Shown here in pieces: positions 44,201 to 52,131 of a DNA stretch of 64,000 bases; positions within the stretch are counted from its first letter, which is position 1; every line of letters starts with the position of its first letter. The stretch is from NCBI GenBank assembly GCA_007753915.1, contig CP036352.1, positions 2,853,306-2,917,305 on the forward strand, in the 5' to 3' direction. The notes under the pieces were generated by a model. The model did not search any database, was not told the DNA's origin, and saw nothing but the letters and a program-made list of their open reading frames with translations. This DNA comes from Phycisphaerae bacterium RAS2. GTDB taxonomy: Bacteria > Planctomycetota > Phycisphaerae > UBA1845 > UTPLA1. The translations under genes were made by a program, and so were the position numbers.

Positions 44201-45092
44201 GCGCCTGTTGCGCCATCACGACGCGCTGACGCAACTCGGTCGCGCGCTTGTCAATCTCTTCTCGCGAAAGCCCGCCGGCTGAACCAGCCTCTGAACCGGC
44301 ATTCGTCGTTGCGTCGGCTCGAGTTCGATTTGTCGCTTGGCCGGGTGCGCGCTGCTGCTGCGTGATGGTCTCTCGTGCCTCGGCCAACTGCTCGCGCGCC
44401 TCCTGCAGTTCCTTCTGCATGCGGCCCAGCGTCTGCTCCGAAACACCTTCGTCCAGCAGCGGATCGTCCCCGGTCGACGCCCCCGACGACGACTGCGCCG
44501 CCTGTCCCATCACGAAATCCCTGGGCATCGGTTTTCCCATGTTGAGCGCCGTTCGAATGCGACCGCCGGCTGAACCGGCGCCGTCGCCGGTTGACTGCTG
44601 TGGTGACGCGGCCGAACCCGAGCCAACAGCCCGTTCGTGCGCGCGAAGCGTCGCTCCGGCATCCGGCCAGAGCGGCTTGGAATTCCTGGCTGCCCCGTCC
44701 CCCATCCCCGCCGAAGCCCCCCCGCTTTGGAATTGTACCCCCGTCTGCGGTGAATGCGACGAACCCTTCGCACCGATCCCGGCACCATCAAACCCCGACC
44801 CCAGCGCCGCCAGCGCCGCCGCTTCATCCGCGTATTGGTCCGCCCAACCAAGCCCGGCGCCGAATCCATCTGCAACCGATCGAAGCTTCTCCAGGTCACG
44901 CGTCAAGTCAGCCTCGACGGAGGCCGCTGCCGTCGCAAATTCCGAGGCAACATCCAATGGATCGCCCAGGCTTGGGCTGCCGCCGGATGCCATGGCTGAT
45001 CCGAGATCGTGCGCCGCGTCGGACGAAGGCGCGCCCGAATTCGGAAAGCCTTGCTCTGTGTTGTCTTCGTATGGAGAACCTGGGTTGTGCAT
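38217..45092 (-). CDS. Giant 2291-residue two-TM coiled-coil protein
   Basis: From ATG 45092. Residues 1-~230 are low-complexity (Ser/Gly/Ala/Asp), likely disordered. From ~230 to ~1620 the chain is almost continuous charged coiled coil (Glu/Arg/Ala/Leu, hardly any Pro). It includes a stretch of 36-residue tandem repeats whose units begin R-E-A-E/Q-L-E and contain a V/L-S/A-R-L/I-A-E-M/L-K-R-E core (nucleotides ~43600-42950). Residues ~1620-1700 are acidic and disordered. TM1 lies at ~1712-1730 and TM2 at ~2258-2279, enclosing a ~525-residue extracytoplasmic part that is again helical. Topology recalls Wzz/SMC-like proteins: a large cytoplasmic filament anchored in the inner membrane. Function unknown; a structural or scaffolding role is my inference. 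It follows the FHA gene in the same orientation. Confidence 0.85.
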   Translation of the reverse strand: MHNPGSPYEDNTEQGFPNSGAPSSDAAHDLGSAMASGGSPSLGDPLDVASEFATAAASVEADLTRDLEKLRSVADGFGAGLGWADQYADEAAALAALGSGFDGAGIGAKGSSHSPQTGVQFQSGGASAGMGDGAARNSKPLWPDAGATLRAHERAVGSGSAASPQQSTGDGAGSAGGRIRTALNMGKPMPRDFVMGQAAQSSSGASTGDDPLLDEGVSEQTLGRMQKELQEAREQLAEARETITQQQRAPGQATNRTRADATTNAGSEAGSAGGLSREEIDKRATELRQRVVMAQQALDERARKLRQALAAERSRLKAYHAQLQRRASELSEQSRRQVYGPDSARRQEELEVQRADFSRRTAELEQLEAQLRETAKAELAQRRAELEQMVKAQLTARQAVLVQRERALVEREAKLDEVIQSRAAQIKREAASWEGRLGTRQRVLSEREMTFDQRAKARLDEAEREAGRRLSDADREVQVRFAEAKKELAARQTELESRERGLNERENRIEAERAARLAELERDMAAREAALEAKKRLLFKREAELEANVSTRLAELKRETVEKQTELDKKRDALMKREAEVEQTAAARIAEMKRELAQQQAELAAKQDQFIKREAQLEQAVSNRVSELRRELMDEQGEVRARAASLAKREADLEQMVQSRVGDVRRRLAEEQAELEQQKRSLFERETKLEQTIVARLAEMDRQSAARRTEIEERERAVARLEAEIRSKSDALEKARASQAEQQKSRAAELEEQIRRHREAVEKEEAIIRERVAEAVARHEAEIAYRLRTLEDREKAIAQREQSFSTVEAELKQREALLASRAEAVEQGEQEFSHRQLDLEMREHRIKDRETEQDSRRRELDELRQAVDRRIVEAEAAEQSVREMKDRIERQLDALRKGEGDLEQERELLTARSAEMESRESALKARTDEIQSLNRDLDAEARRLAQEREKLIDLEHRASEVEAQRLDLEAQMAAVEKKQREVDHAQAMLDREAAEFEKMRLEVDRKAADFDVRESALEARSKELARESESVHSAQKALEAQQAEIAALRETHTRRLADLDARESIVSDLERQKAEVEKQGQALREAQETLRAERSRMAEDKAHQDRLREELSLRAEEIASQRTDVDARREELDREWAKLERERVAARDRERLLAEETAQLKATQAEVEQARASLRRTTEETEELRRQLVAKADRMRLRKARLAEDAGLVDARLKELNGELEAARRERLKLTQEREELERSHQHIAAEQQRLTRAREELEEQQAADVEARRLNDEHRRRLADREERMAKRARQLEQYGANLKRQLAELRRQRQDWAELHGRGESGQKLSTLLRDAEAKERELRQKEEALRAHEEALSAVAAEVAEAKQEIERRTRAVEGKAAEVRQEVEQLLRQRDDLEEAVADRRAALERSRHDAESQVAELEAQLRDRERQLEADYQARVEALEAEAAGREERAMQELREKFELSIADRLADVERREEETQRRCENRLSEVQRDIQTRLELLETELKERREQLDAQAARQRQDLESEHRAKQSQLQSEFTGRRTEVESELEALRERIQRDAEEFRRREAQWTEERADLRREATRAAADAAARAASRAEQSRRMPIRDDIADVRIDEGSTSDEDIVRFLADDDSFDVPAGARGATSFDDDPKDAGSPVVSPADSFNDDGHVLDDHDLEFVTGEELNELPLPAVQPEVVGLPAAESVAPRRRVFRAASFGLIFGGLAAMAYLYTPSRDVIVRGRFALEGTGQGIQASAREHAANILRPEVFDEASRLASADLKALYRDQRFFVADAPTGDCVDVRIKAPLADQDKAQGWVNAVGQAYTAALGRLGNSQEEIERRTASLEAGIAPLRGELAEAQAELTTLEQAAATDPLLKRVNDAQQSKARIKDDLAAAQKQIDAAKSALAAFEATPAPTAPIVPTEAQLAAAATSDEELNQALQQQQSKAVEFHASLVSAMDKARRPIPELLTSIEELVEETKKQVSTQTDEEIRKELELIGLDLADYQEQAKTFASGWEDLMPKASAWKQGMDPQLLIEYQQKAESLVRDFHAASRLSFGGAAQKAEQIGAAGNEMTKRRIIQSILTNLAHKSLEARNRWTVQARDVAPRYNVELKALRNALNDLAPRIRERQEHHKKAVADTLAKEREAHRTARLAELKAAVESATTRHQNLSEEFMRVDGAATLTPDEVAAVAAQKDAVERKREQMASIKNRITEAEDEIQRVRSSRQISAAGAVQFQPMDPVMPAMFDLEKKDVAIAIGILLASLVMSGMLLLTGRPRAASPDSKVA

Positions 45093-45173
45093 ACTGGAAC
45101 GACTCCGCCGTACCGTCGCATCAGATTCAGTGGGTCACCCATCCATGGGCGACTCCGGGCGCGATGGCCCGCT

Positions 45174-47621
45174 TTAGGAACCTTCTCCTTCAAGGGGAAT
45201 CGGCTCCAGAGGTTTCCGGCCGTCGGGAGCAACTTGCACCCGCAGCGACGCGATCTTTTCGCTCAATCGCGCCTTCAGCGCCGTGGGCCAGCGAGACTTT
45301 TGCGCGGCGTCGGTCGCGCTGGTGTTCGGATCTGACTCCGGCGCCACCTGCGGAATTCCGCGAATCGCGTCCTGCAGGCCCTCGATCTCGCGCTGCAGGT
45401 CAGTTAACCGGCCTCGCTCCGTAGACGTCGCAGCCGGAGCCTCCACCCCGAATTCATACGACTCGGCCGACCCGGAATGCCCGTTCGAAGGCGTCGCGTC
45501 GAATCGGGTCGAAGGGGTCGCACCCATTCGGGATTTTGTTTCTCCTTCGGGCGTCGTGCCGCACGACAATGCATTCATCCACGAACTCAAGCCGCTCTGA
45601 CGCGATTGAATCTCTCGCTCGATGTCCGTCAGCCGCGCGTTCAGCACCTTTTCCAATTCGCCTGCAGTTCGATCCAGTTCGAATCGTCCGGCTTCCTCGA
45701 TTGCCAGGCGCTGCGCCCGAATCTCGCGCTCGCGAGCTTCCAGCGCCGATTGCTGCCGCGCCAGTTGGTCCTCGATTTGCTGCCGCCGTTCGCGAGCCAT
45801 TCGCGCCAGCTCGGCCGCGCGCCGTTGCATCTCCGATTGGCGCATCTGCAACCGCAATCGCTCGGACTCCAGCGTCTGGCGAAGTTCAGTGCGACGAGAC
45901 TCGAACTCATCACGGGTCGCCGCCAACTGTTGCGCTTCTGCCGCGATCTCCGCTTGTCCCTGCTCGGCCTCGGCGAGGCTGCTGTTCACGGTCGCCTGCC
46001 GCGCCTCCACCTGACGAATCCGATTCATCAGCGCTTCGTGCTCACCCGCCAACGCCTGGTGCGCACGGCGAAGCGTCTGGACGCGCTCGTCCAGTTCCTT
46101 GCGCCGCACGCGGTGTCTGTCCTCGGCGCGGTCCAGGTGGCTCCGCAGCCGCTCAATGTCAAATCGCAATGCCTCCAGCCGCGCGTCCGTTTCATCCACT
46201 TCGCTTCGCTCGGCGCGAACCAGCGACGCCAACTCCGCCGCCTGGGCTTCCAAGGAGTCGGCCGAAATAACGGTAAAGGGTTGCGTAGCGGTCGCCGCGT
46301 CCGAAGTCGTCGTGCCTTCCGCCCGGCGAATCGCATGATCCGTCGCATCTGCGTTTCGCTTCGTCGCCTCGGCCGGTTCAAATGCCCCACCGAAAACGCG
46401 ATCCACCTCGCGGCGGTCGATGAGTGGCGGAACCGGTTCGGCACGCTCGGCGGCCTGGTTGGGGTCGGCCGCGCCGGTCTGCGCCTGGAGCGCCTCGCGT
46501 TTTTGCATCGCGGCTTCCAGCAGCTTGCGGGCCTTGGATTGCAGTTCGCTGTGATAGCCGCTCAATCGTTCGCGTTCCTTCGAAAGGCCGTCCCACAGCT
46601 TTTTCGCGCGCTCGTCGAGCGCATGCTGCGCCGCGGCCACGCGCGCCTTGAGGCGCTCGCTTTTCTCATTCACCACTTTGAGTCGTGCCGAGACAACGGC
46701 ATCGTTCGCATCACCCATGGACGCCGTTTCGGTGGATGCGCCCCGCTCGCCGGCGACGTGAGACGCTTCCGCCGACGCTGCAATGGCTTCCTCGATTTCC
46801 GTATCGTCAATTGTCTCACCAAGCGATTTCGCGCCGCCCGCCCCGGTCAGTATCGAATCCGGCCACGGTGTGTCGGCGTGCGACATCTGGCTCAAGATTT
46901 CTGCGAGGCTCGTGCCGCCCTCGGCGCCGGTCAGGGTCGCGCTTCCCGCGCCAACCGCCTGCTCGCCCGTGGGAACGGCGATCGATTGGGCCCTGCACGA
47001 GAATGCAAGCTCGTATGGGCCGATGCCGATCCGATCGCCTTCGCACAGAGTCGATTGCTGCACGTGCCGGCCGTTGCGCCGAATGTTGAAGCTGCCCACC
47101 AAGTCGCGCAGCACGGGCCCCTGCGTCGTCCAGGCGATCAACGCATGACGCGGACCAATCGAGGGATCGGCCAGCACGACATCGCACGCTGCGTCGCTGC
47201 CGATTAACAGCACCGGTTCCTGACTTGTTATTTCCCCAATCGTGCGGTCATCGCGCAGCGTGAACGTTCCATAGGCCGCGTTGCCCGCAATCGTGTTCGA
47301 CAATTCAACGCAGAAGGAATACGGACCGATCTTGAGCACGGTCCCGTCGCTCAACCGCTCAAACCGAATTCGCCGCTCGTTCACGATCGTGCCGCCTGCG
47401 CCGCCGAGATCGCAGGCGAACGCCGCGGCGCCAATGCGAAGGATCGCGGTGTGTGCCGCATCGACCCGGCTGGATGAAAGACAGATTTCACAGCCATCGC
47501 CCGATCCGATGATCGTCAGGTCCTGTTCGACGCCGCGCACCCCCGGGCGGACCGACGGATCGGTGGACACGAGGCGAATGCGAGCTTCCGAGACGGCATT
47601 GGGCGCTGGGCGGGTCTTCAC
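45174..47621 (-). CDS. FHA domain protein with C-terminal coiled coil
   Basis: An 815-residue protein from GTG 47621 (purine-rich T-G-A-G-G-T-G-A upstream). Two FHA-like domains are seen at ~15-110 (I-I-G-S-G-D-G-C-E-I-C-L ... H-T-A-I ... G-T-I-V-N-E) and ~115-215 (L-I-G-S-D-A-A-C-D-V-V-L ... P-R-H-A-L-I ... L-R-D-L-V-G-S-F-N). In both, the usual G-R of the phosphopeptide pocket is G-S, and in the second S-R-x-H is altered, so phospho-Thr binding may be weak. The second half is coiled coil. Residues ~325-375 contain a module A-Q-H-A-L-D-E-R-A-K-K-L near-identical to one in the giant neighbour gene. The two genes are separated by 81 bases in the same orientation. Confidence 0.8.
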   Translation of the reverse strand: MKTRPAPNAVSEARIRLVSTDPSVRPGVRGVEQDLTIIGSGDGCEICLSSSRVDAAHTAILRIGAAAFACDLGGAGGTIVNERRIRFERLSDGTVLKIGPYSFCVELSNTIAGNAAYGTFTLRDDRTIGEITSQEPVLLIGSDAACDVVLADPSIGPRHALIAWTTQGPVLRDLVGSFNIRRNGRHVQQSTLCEGDRIGIGPYELAFSCRAQSIAVPTGEQAVGAGSATLTGAEGGTSLAEILSQMSHADTPWPDSILTGAGGAKSLGETIDDTEIEEAIAASAEASHVAGERGASTETASMGDANDAVVSARLKVVNEKSERLKARVAAAQHALDERAKKLWDGLSKERERLSGYHSELQSKARKLLEAAMQKREALQAQTGAADPNQAAERAEPVPPLIDRREVDRVFGGAFEPAEATKRNADATDHAIRRAEGTTTSDAATATQPFTVISADSLEAQAAELASLVRAERSEVDETDARLEALRFDIERLRSHLDRAEDRHRVRRKELDERVQTLRRAHQALAGEHEALMNRIRQVEARQATVNSSLAEAEQGQAEIAAEAQQLAATRDEFESRRTELRQTLESERLRLQMRQSEMQRRAAELARMARERRQQIEDQLARQQSALEAREREIRAQRLAIEEAGRFELDRTAGELEKVLNARLTDIEREIQSRQSGLSSWMNALSCGTTPEGETKSRMGATPSTRFDATPSNGHSGSAESYEFGVEAPAATSTERGRLTDLQREIEGLQDAIRGIPQVAPESDPNTSATDAAQKSRWPTALKARLSEKIASLRVQVAPDGRKPLEPIPLEGEGS

Positions 47622-48061
47622 GAGCGTCTCACCTCATTCACACGGATTTCGAGAATCCGTGCGCCATCTACGGGTTCCGTTTCTGCGCCGCGCGCCCGCA
47701 TCCGTCGATACCGCAAGGATGCGTTGCCGCTGCGCAGGGCCACGCCAACTTTGCCTGGCCGACCATTTCCATGTTCCTGCAACCGCCTCGGCGGATGCCG
47801 ATAATATCAGCGCAAACCGCGACCAAACCAAGCTTTATCCCTGTTATCGGATCATTCATGCCCGTAACAATACTGGCGATTGAATCCCGCGCCACTAGCA
47901 GGCCACGTTCCAGGGGTCAAGAATCCGGGAGGTGTGCGTGGACGAACAGTATCCCATTTGCCCTTCCAATCTGGACGAGGCCGTGTTCCTGATACTGAAA
48001 TCGACGTTTTTGCAGTGATTGGCGAGTCGGCGGCCGACCCACACGAGCCGGACTATCGGCG
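47622..48061 (-). promoter_or_regulatory. Upstream region of the FHA gene
   Basis: 440 bases with no gene supported. A perfect 8-bp hairpin, CACGGATT-TCGAG-AATCCGTG, lies at 47641-47661, 20 bases before the GTG start and just upstream of the Shine-Dalgarno, so it could influence translation. Scattered short frames here (e.g. minus strand 47668-47895) have no coding-like composition. Confidence 0.4.
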
Positions 48062-48763
48062 TCAGGGGGAATCGTTTGCGGCAACAGCCTCGCTGGACAA
48101 GGCCTTTTGAACTTCGAATGAGCGGCCGGTCAGAAGGTCTGTGAAGACCACCACGGCGGTTACGGACTGACCGGACGGCTTGCGGCAGTTGGGTCCGAAC
48201 GGCAGCCGCAAGGTGTAGTGAGAGGTCATGAAGCGGCCGAACCAAAGGGGCTTCAGCTCTTCCGCGGAATAATCGAGCCGGGCCAAGGATTGCTGCCCAT
48301 CGGGAAGTGACAAGTCATAAAGTGAGACGCGAACTGAACCCGCCGCCTTGAGAACGTCATTGTCGGCGTCATAAAGACGAACATAAAGCACGATGCCGTC
48401 GGGCACGCCGTCGCGATTGTCGTCATACATTCCCGAGAGGCGGTCCAGGTCGATGCGGTCGACACGCACGAGGCGGTCGTACCGGGCGCGATCATCCATG
48501 CCGCGCAGTCGCTGAATCTCCGCGGCTTGTTGTGCGAGGGTCGCGTCCTTCTCGGCGAGCGACCTGCCCTGCGCCGCGACTTTGTCTTCAAGCTCCTGAA
48601 TCTGTGCGATGTGGGCGTCGGGCCGCGTGTTGCAGCCGAGACCCGCAAGCATCAGACCGAACGCGATCGCGCCGGTCAGGTGAATTCGCCACCGGCATGC
48701 AACGAGGTTCGCATGGCTGTGCGGGACGAAGCCCGCGGCTCGTTGAGCATCAAAGTGAGGCAT
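48062..48763 (-). CDS. Putative lipoprotein with coiled-coil segment
   Basis: A 233-residue protein from ATG 48763. A hydrophobic segment (residues ~30-44) ends in G-L-M-L-A-G-L-G-C, a relaxed lipobox preceded by a ~28-residue lead. A short coiled coil (A-Q-I-Q-E-L-E-D-K-V-A-A-Q-G) follows, then a beta-rich domain with D-D-N-R-D-G-V-P-D-G-I-V-L-Y-V-R-L-Y-D (calcium-like D-x-N-x-D-G loop). Family not recognised. It lies just 8 bases after the ClpP stop, so it is probably the last gene of a tig-clpP-clpP operon. Confidence 0.65.
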   Translation of the reverse strand: MPHFDAQRAAGFVPHSHANLVACRWRIHLTGAIAFGLMLAGLGCNTRPDAHIAQIQELEDKVAAQGRSLAEKDATLAQQAAEIQRLRGMDDRARYDRLVRVDRIDLDRLSGMYDDNRDGVPDGIVLYVRLYDADNDVLKAAGSVRVSLYDLSLPDGQQSLARLDYSAEELKPLWFGRFMTSHYTLRLPFGPNCRKPSGQSVTAVVVFTDLLTGRSFEVQKALSSEAVAANDSP

Positions 48764-48771
48764 CAGACTCG

Positions 48772-49407
48772 TTAGTCCTCGTCGGAATTGGCACGGCGGA
48801 CCATTTCGGGCTGCCGCTCGAGAATCTTGTCCACGAGGCCGTATTCGGTCGCTTCCACCGGATCGAGCCAGAGATTGCGATCGCAATCCTTCTCGATCTT
48901 CTTGATGTCGGCGCCGGTGTGCTTGCGGATGATGCCGTACAGCACGTCTCGCAATCGCAGAATTTCCTTCGCCTCGATGGACAGGTCCGTGGCCGCGCCC
49001 TGCATGACACCGCCGATCAGCGGCTGGTGGAGCAACACGCGCGAATTGGGCAGCGCGTAGCGTTTGCCCTTGGCTCCGCCGCACAGCAGGATCGCGCCCA
49101 TGCTGGCCGACACGCCGACGCAGTAGGTCGCCACGTCGCAGCGGAGAAACTGCATGGTGTCATAGATCGCGAGGCCGGCTGAAACGCTGCCGCCGGGCGA
49201 GTTCACATAAAAGTGAATGTCGGCCTGCGGGTCCTCGTTCGAGAGGAACAGCATCTGCGCGACGATGACGTTCGCCACTTCGTCGTCAATCGGCCCCCCG
49301 AGAAACACGACGCGGTCCTTCAGCAGCCGCGAGTAGATATCGTAGGACCGTTCGCCCCGGCCAGTCTTTTCAATGACAAACGGAATCAGGTTGTTGTTCA
49401 TCGCCAT
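48772..49407 (-). CDS. clpP: ATP-dependent Clp protease proteolytic subunit (paralogue 1)
   Basis: A 211-residue ClpP. ATG 49407 is chosen with GGAGT eight bases upstream; GTG 49416 overlaps the same Shine-Dalgarno. The catalytic triad is in place: Ser in [11 protein letters not shown], His in V-L-L-H-Q-P-L, and Asp in [10 protein letters not shown]. The N-terminal hairpin, P-F-V-I-E, and the oligomerisation strand are as in normal ClpP (~200 residues). It forms a chambered protease with ClpX/ClpA (absent from the window). It is preceded by a second clpP. Confidence 0.92.
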   Translation of the reverse strand: MAMNNNLIPFVIEKTGRGERSYDIYSRLLKDRVVFLGGPIDDEVANVIVAQMLFLSNEDPQADIHFYVNSPGGSVSAGLAIYDTMQFLRCDVATYCVGVSASMGAILLCGGAKGKRYALPNSRVLLHQPLIGGVMQGAATDLSIEAKEILRLRDVLYGIIRKHTGADIKKIEKDCDRNLWLDPVEATEYGLVDKILERQPEMVRRANSDED

Positions 49408-49448
49408 CGTCGGCACTCCTTCGCTCGCGTGCGTTGCCTTCCGTTGCG

Positions 49449-50096
49449 TTACTTCTTCTCTTCCAGCTTCTTGCCCGGGGCGTCGAGAATCTCATCGACG
49501 AGGCCCCACTTCACCGCCTCGGCCGGCTCGATGAATCGATCGCGTTCCGTTTCTTCCTCGATCTTCTCCGGCGTCATGCCGGTGTGTTTCGCCAGAATCT
49601 CATTCAGCTTGCGCTTGTCGCGCAGGATCTCCTCGGCCTGGATTCGAATGTCTTCCGCCTGACCGGTGATGCCGCCCCACGGCTGGTGCAGCATGATCTT
49701 GCTGTTTGGCAGGGCGAAGCGCTTGCCCTTGGTGCCGGCCGTCAGGATGACCGCTCCGCCGCTGGCCGCCTGCCCGATGGAATACGTCGCGATGTCGCAG
49801 GTGAGAAATCGCATCGTGTCGTAAATGGCGAGGGTCTGGTCGACCATGCCGCCGGGGCAGTTGATGTACAGATGGATGTCCTGGTCCTTCTTGATGCTTT
49901 GAAGGTACAACAACCGCATGATCACGAGGCTCGCCGAACGATCGTTGATCGGCCCGGCGAGAAAGATGATGCGATTCTCCAGGAGCATGTCCTCGATGGA
50001 CATCTCTCGGATGCGCTGATAGGGCGCGCCCTGCGCAAAGGTGTCCGGCATGAGCCGCTGAATCATCCCCATCGCCGCGCTTCTGGTTCCATCCAT
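49449..50096 (-). CDS. clpP: ATP-dependent Clp protease proteolytic subunit (paralogue 2)
   Basis: A 215-residue ClpP from ATG 50096 (AAGGG eight bases upstream). Ser is in [11 protein letters not shown], where the usual S-M-G is replaced by S-G-G; His in I-M-L-H-Q-P-W-G-G; Asp in E-T-E-R-D-R-F-I. The N-terminal M-D-G-T-R-S lead is longer than usual. It differs clearly from the next paralogue, and the two may form a mixed ClpP1P2 ring as described in some bacteria. It lies 75 bases after the trigger factor gene and 41 before the other clpP. Confidence 0.92.
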   Translation of the reverse strand: MDGTRSAAMGMIQRLMPDTFAQGAPYQRIREMSIEDMLLENRIIFLAGPINDRSASLVIMRLLYLQSIKKDQDIHLYINCPGGMVDQTLAIYDTMRFLTCDIATYSIGQAASGGAVILTAGTKGKRFALPNSKIMLHQPWGGITGQAEDIRIQAEEILRDKRKLNEILAKHTGMTPEKIEEETERDRFIEPAEAVKWGLVDEILDAPGKKLEEKK

Positions 50097-50171
50097 GGTA
50101 TTGCCCTTCGTTCAAACAACCCCGACCCGACGGCCGGGATCATAGTCGCACAATCATCGGACACGGCACGG

Positions 50172-51836
50172 CTACTTCTTCGACGGCGGCTTGCGCGCCG
50201 GCTTGGCTGCGTCGCCGCCGGACTCCTTCTTCTTTTCGGGCTTTGGAGCGGCGGCCTTCGCCTCTTTCTTGGCGGCCGGCGCCTTGTCCGATTTCTCGGC
50301 CGTTTCGGCCTTTTCTGCCTTTTCGGGCTTGGCCTTGGCTGCTTTCTCGGCCTTTTCGCCCTTGCCCTTGATGTCCGGCTTCGACTCTTTGATCACCGCA
50401 TGCTTGATGACGTGGTCCAGGCACTTGTCGTCCCGAACCTGGAGGTACAGCGATTCGATGCCGTTGTTCTTCATCAGGTCGTCGCGCACCCGGTCGAATC
50501 GGCGGCCGTACATCTGGGCGATGGAAGCGATCTGGGCGTTCAACTCCTCCTCGGAGACATCCAGTTCCAATTTCTCGGCGATCTCCTCAAGGACGAAGTG
50601 CAGCTTCAATTCAGCGAGCGCGTCTTCCGCGGCGCTAGTGCGAAGCTCGTCGGCATGTTTTTCAATCTCCTCCATCGGCACGCCCTGGCGCTGCAACTCT
50701 ACGATGCGGCGCACAACGGCCCGCTCCACGGTCCGCGAGCTTAAGCCTTCGGGGAGGTCCAGCTTCGTATTGTCGAGCAGGTATTTTCTCGCCTGGCCGC
50801 GCATGCCCCGGCTGATGGCGGTCGACAGCTCGCCTTCCATCTGCCGGCGAAGGTGCTCGCGCAGGTCCTTCTCGGAATCGAAGCCGAAGCTTTCCAGGAA
50901 TGCTTTGTCCAGCGGCGGCAATTGCAGCCGCTTGATGTCGTTGACCTTGATCTCGAACTTCGCCTTCTTGCCGCGGGCGTCCTCCACGTCGTAGTCGTCG
51001 CCCAGCGTGCCCTCAAGCGTGCGCGAGTCGCCGACCTTCGCCCCCTTGATCGTGTCGCCGAAGTCCTCGAACGCAACGGTCTCGATTCGCTGCGCCCGGG
51101 CCGCCAGCGTGACGTTGTCCTGCTTTTTGACTTCCTTCCCGCCCACGGAGACGACCAGGTCGCAAACCACGATGTCGTTCGGCTCGACCTTGCCGTCCAC
51201 CACCGGAGCGAAATGCCCGCGACGCGAGCGAAGCCGGTCGACCTGCTCGTTGATGTCGTCTTCGTTGATCTCGACCTGCGGCTTCTCGATCTCCACGCCT
51301 TCGAGCTTCGGCAGCTCGAACGACGGCTTGACCTCAACCTCGCATCGGAATTGAAGCGACCCTTCGGCCGGCAGCTTCATGCCCTGCAGGTACGTCGTCA
51401 TCTCGACAAGCTGCTCTTTTGCCTGCGGGTCGCTCTGTTTGTCCTTCGGAACCGCCCAGATCAACGGATCGCCCAGGACTTTCAGATCCTGCTTTTCAAT
51501 CGCGGCGAGGTAGGCGTTGGACACGATGCGCGTCTGGACCTGTGCACCGACTTCTCCGCCGAAGCGTTTCTCGACCAGCCGCCGCGGGGCTCGACCGCGC
51601 CGAAAGCCCGGCACGATCGCCTCGCGCGTCAGCTCGCCGTATTCCTTGTCCAGCTCGCGGTCGATCGCGTCGCGCGGCACCGTCACTGTCAGGCTCTTGC
51701 GCAGCACGCCGGCGTCGGCCACCTTCACGTCGATCGCCTTGGCCATCAGCGCCTTGGGGTCCTGCTCCTCCTCGGCTTCGTCCGCCGTCGCGTTGTCGCC
51801 GTCGGTCTGTGAACCGGTGATTCCCTTTGCCGCCAT
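50172..51836 (-). CDS. tig: Trigger factor
   Basis: A 554-residue ribosome-bound chaperone from ATG 51836, with AGGAGG eight bases upstream. The N-terminal ribosome-binding signature is V-P-G-F-R-R-G-R-A-P (~75). A PPIase-like domain (V-K-V-N-D-I-K-R-L-Q-L-P-P-L) and a C-terminal helical arm (F-V-L-E-E-I-A-E-K-L-E) follow. From ~490 to 554 is a Lys/Ala/Glu/Pro-rich low-complexity tail absent from E. coli (432 residues). It heads an operon with two clpP genes and a small lipoprotein gene; this is the classical tig-clpP order. Confidence 0.93.
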   Translation of the reverse strand: MAAKGITGSQTDGDNATADEAEEEQDPKALMAKAIDVKVADAGVLRKSLTVTVPRDAIDRELDKEYGELTREAIVPGFRRGRAPRRLVEKRFGGEVGAQVQTRIVSNAYLAAIEKQDLKVLGDPLIWAVPKDKQSDPQAKEQLVEMTTYLQGMKLPAEGSLQFRCEVEVKPSFELPKLEGVEIEKPQVEINEDDINEQVDRLRSRRGHFAPVVDGKVEPNDIVVCDLVVSVGGKEVKKQDNVTLAARAQRIETVAFEDFGDTIKGAKVGDSRTLEGTLGDDYDVEDARGKKAKFEIKVNDIKRLQLPPLDKAFLESFGFDSEKDLREHLRRQMEGELSTAISRGMRGQARKYLLDNTKLDLPEGLSSRTVERAVVRRIVELQRQGVPMEEIEKHADELRTSAAEDALAELKLHFVLEEIAEKLELDVSEEELNAQIASIAQMYGRRFDRVRDDLMKNNGIESLYLQVRDDKCLDHVIKHAVIKESKPDIKGKGEKAEKAAKAKPEKAEKAETAEKSDKAPAAKKEAKAAAPKPEKKKESGGDAAKPARKPPSKK

Positions 51837-51889
51837 CGCACGCCTCCTGTCTGTCGGCCGCCGGGAAACACGCCCGGTCGTCCGCGCAA

Positions 51890-51924
51890 CAAAAAAAGCC
51901 GGTCAGGCGTTTGACGCCCGACCG
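51890..51924 (-). terminator. Rho-independent terminator after tRNA-Gly
   Basis: On the minus strand, GGTCGGGCGT pairs with ACGCCTGACC (one mismatch) and is followed by GGC TTTTTTT. It lies between the tRNA-Gly 3' end (52060) and the trigger factor start (51836). Confidence 0.8.
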
Positions 51925-52059
51925 ACTCTGGTGTCGATCTCCCCGGGGCACACGCATCCGCAGCCAACGCCTGACCATGTGAAACGGTCGGTACCCTGCG
52001 GTGCTATTGATTTTCAGCCAACTGAACGGCCCCGCGATCCGCGGCGACCATCCAATCAA

Positions 52060-52131
52060 AGCGGGTGATGAGATTCGAACTCACGACATTCACGTTGGCA
52101 ACGTGACGCTCTACCACTGAGCTACACCCGC
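52060..52131 (-). tRNA. tRNA-Gly (anticodon GCC)
   Basis: A 72-base cloverleaf on the minus strand. Acceptor GCGGGTG/CACCCGC with discriminator T; D-loop TAGCTCAGTGGTAGAGC; anticodon stem TCACG-TTGCCAA-CGTGA giving GCC; T-loop TTCGAAT. CCA is not encoded. It sits 76 bases downstream of gcvP and is followed by a terminator. Confidence 0.93.

Noticed and set aside
41139-44282. Long plus-strand open frames opposite the giant coiled-coil gene
   Set aside because: They arise from the codon bias of the Glu/Arg/Ala-rich coiled coil; composition is unlike protein and no start signals are seen.
45477-47207. Plus-strand open frame opposite the FHA gene
   Set aside because: Antisense shadow of a coiled-coil sequence; no motifs.
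47668-47895. Minus-strand small gene upstream of the FHA gene
   Set aside because: Composition and lack of any ribosome binding site or homologous pattern do not support it.
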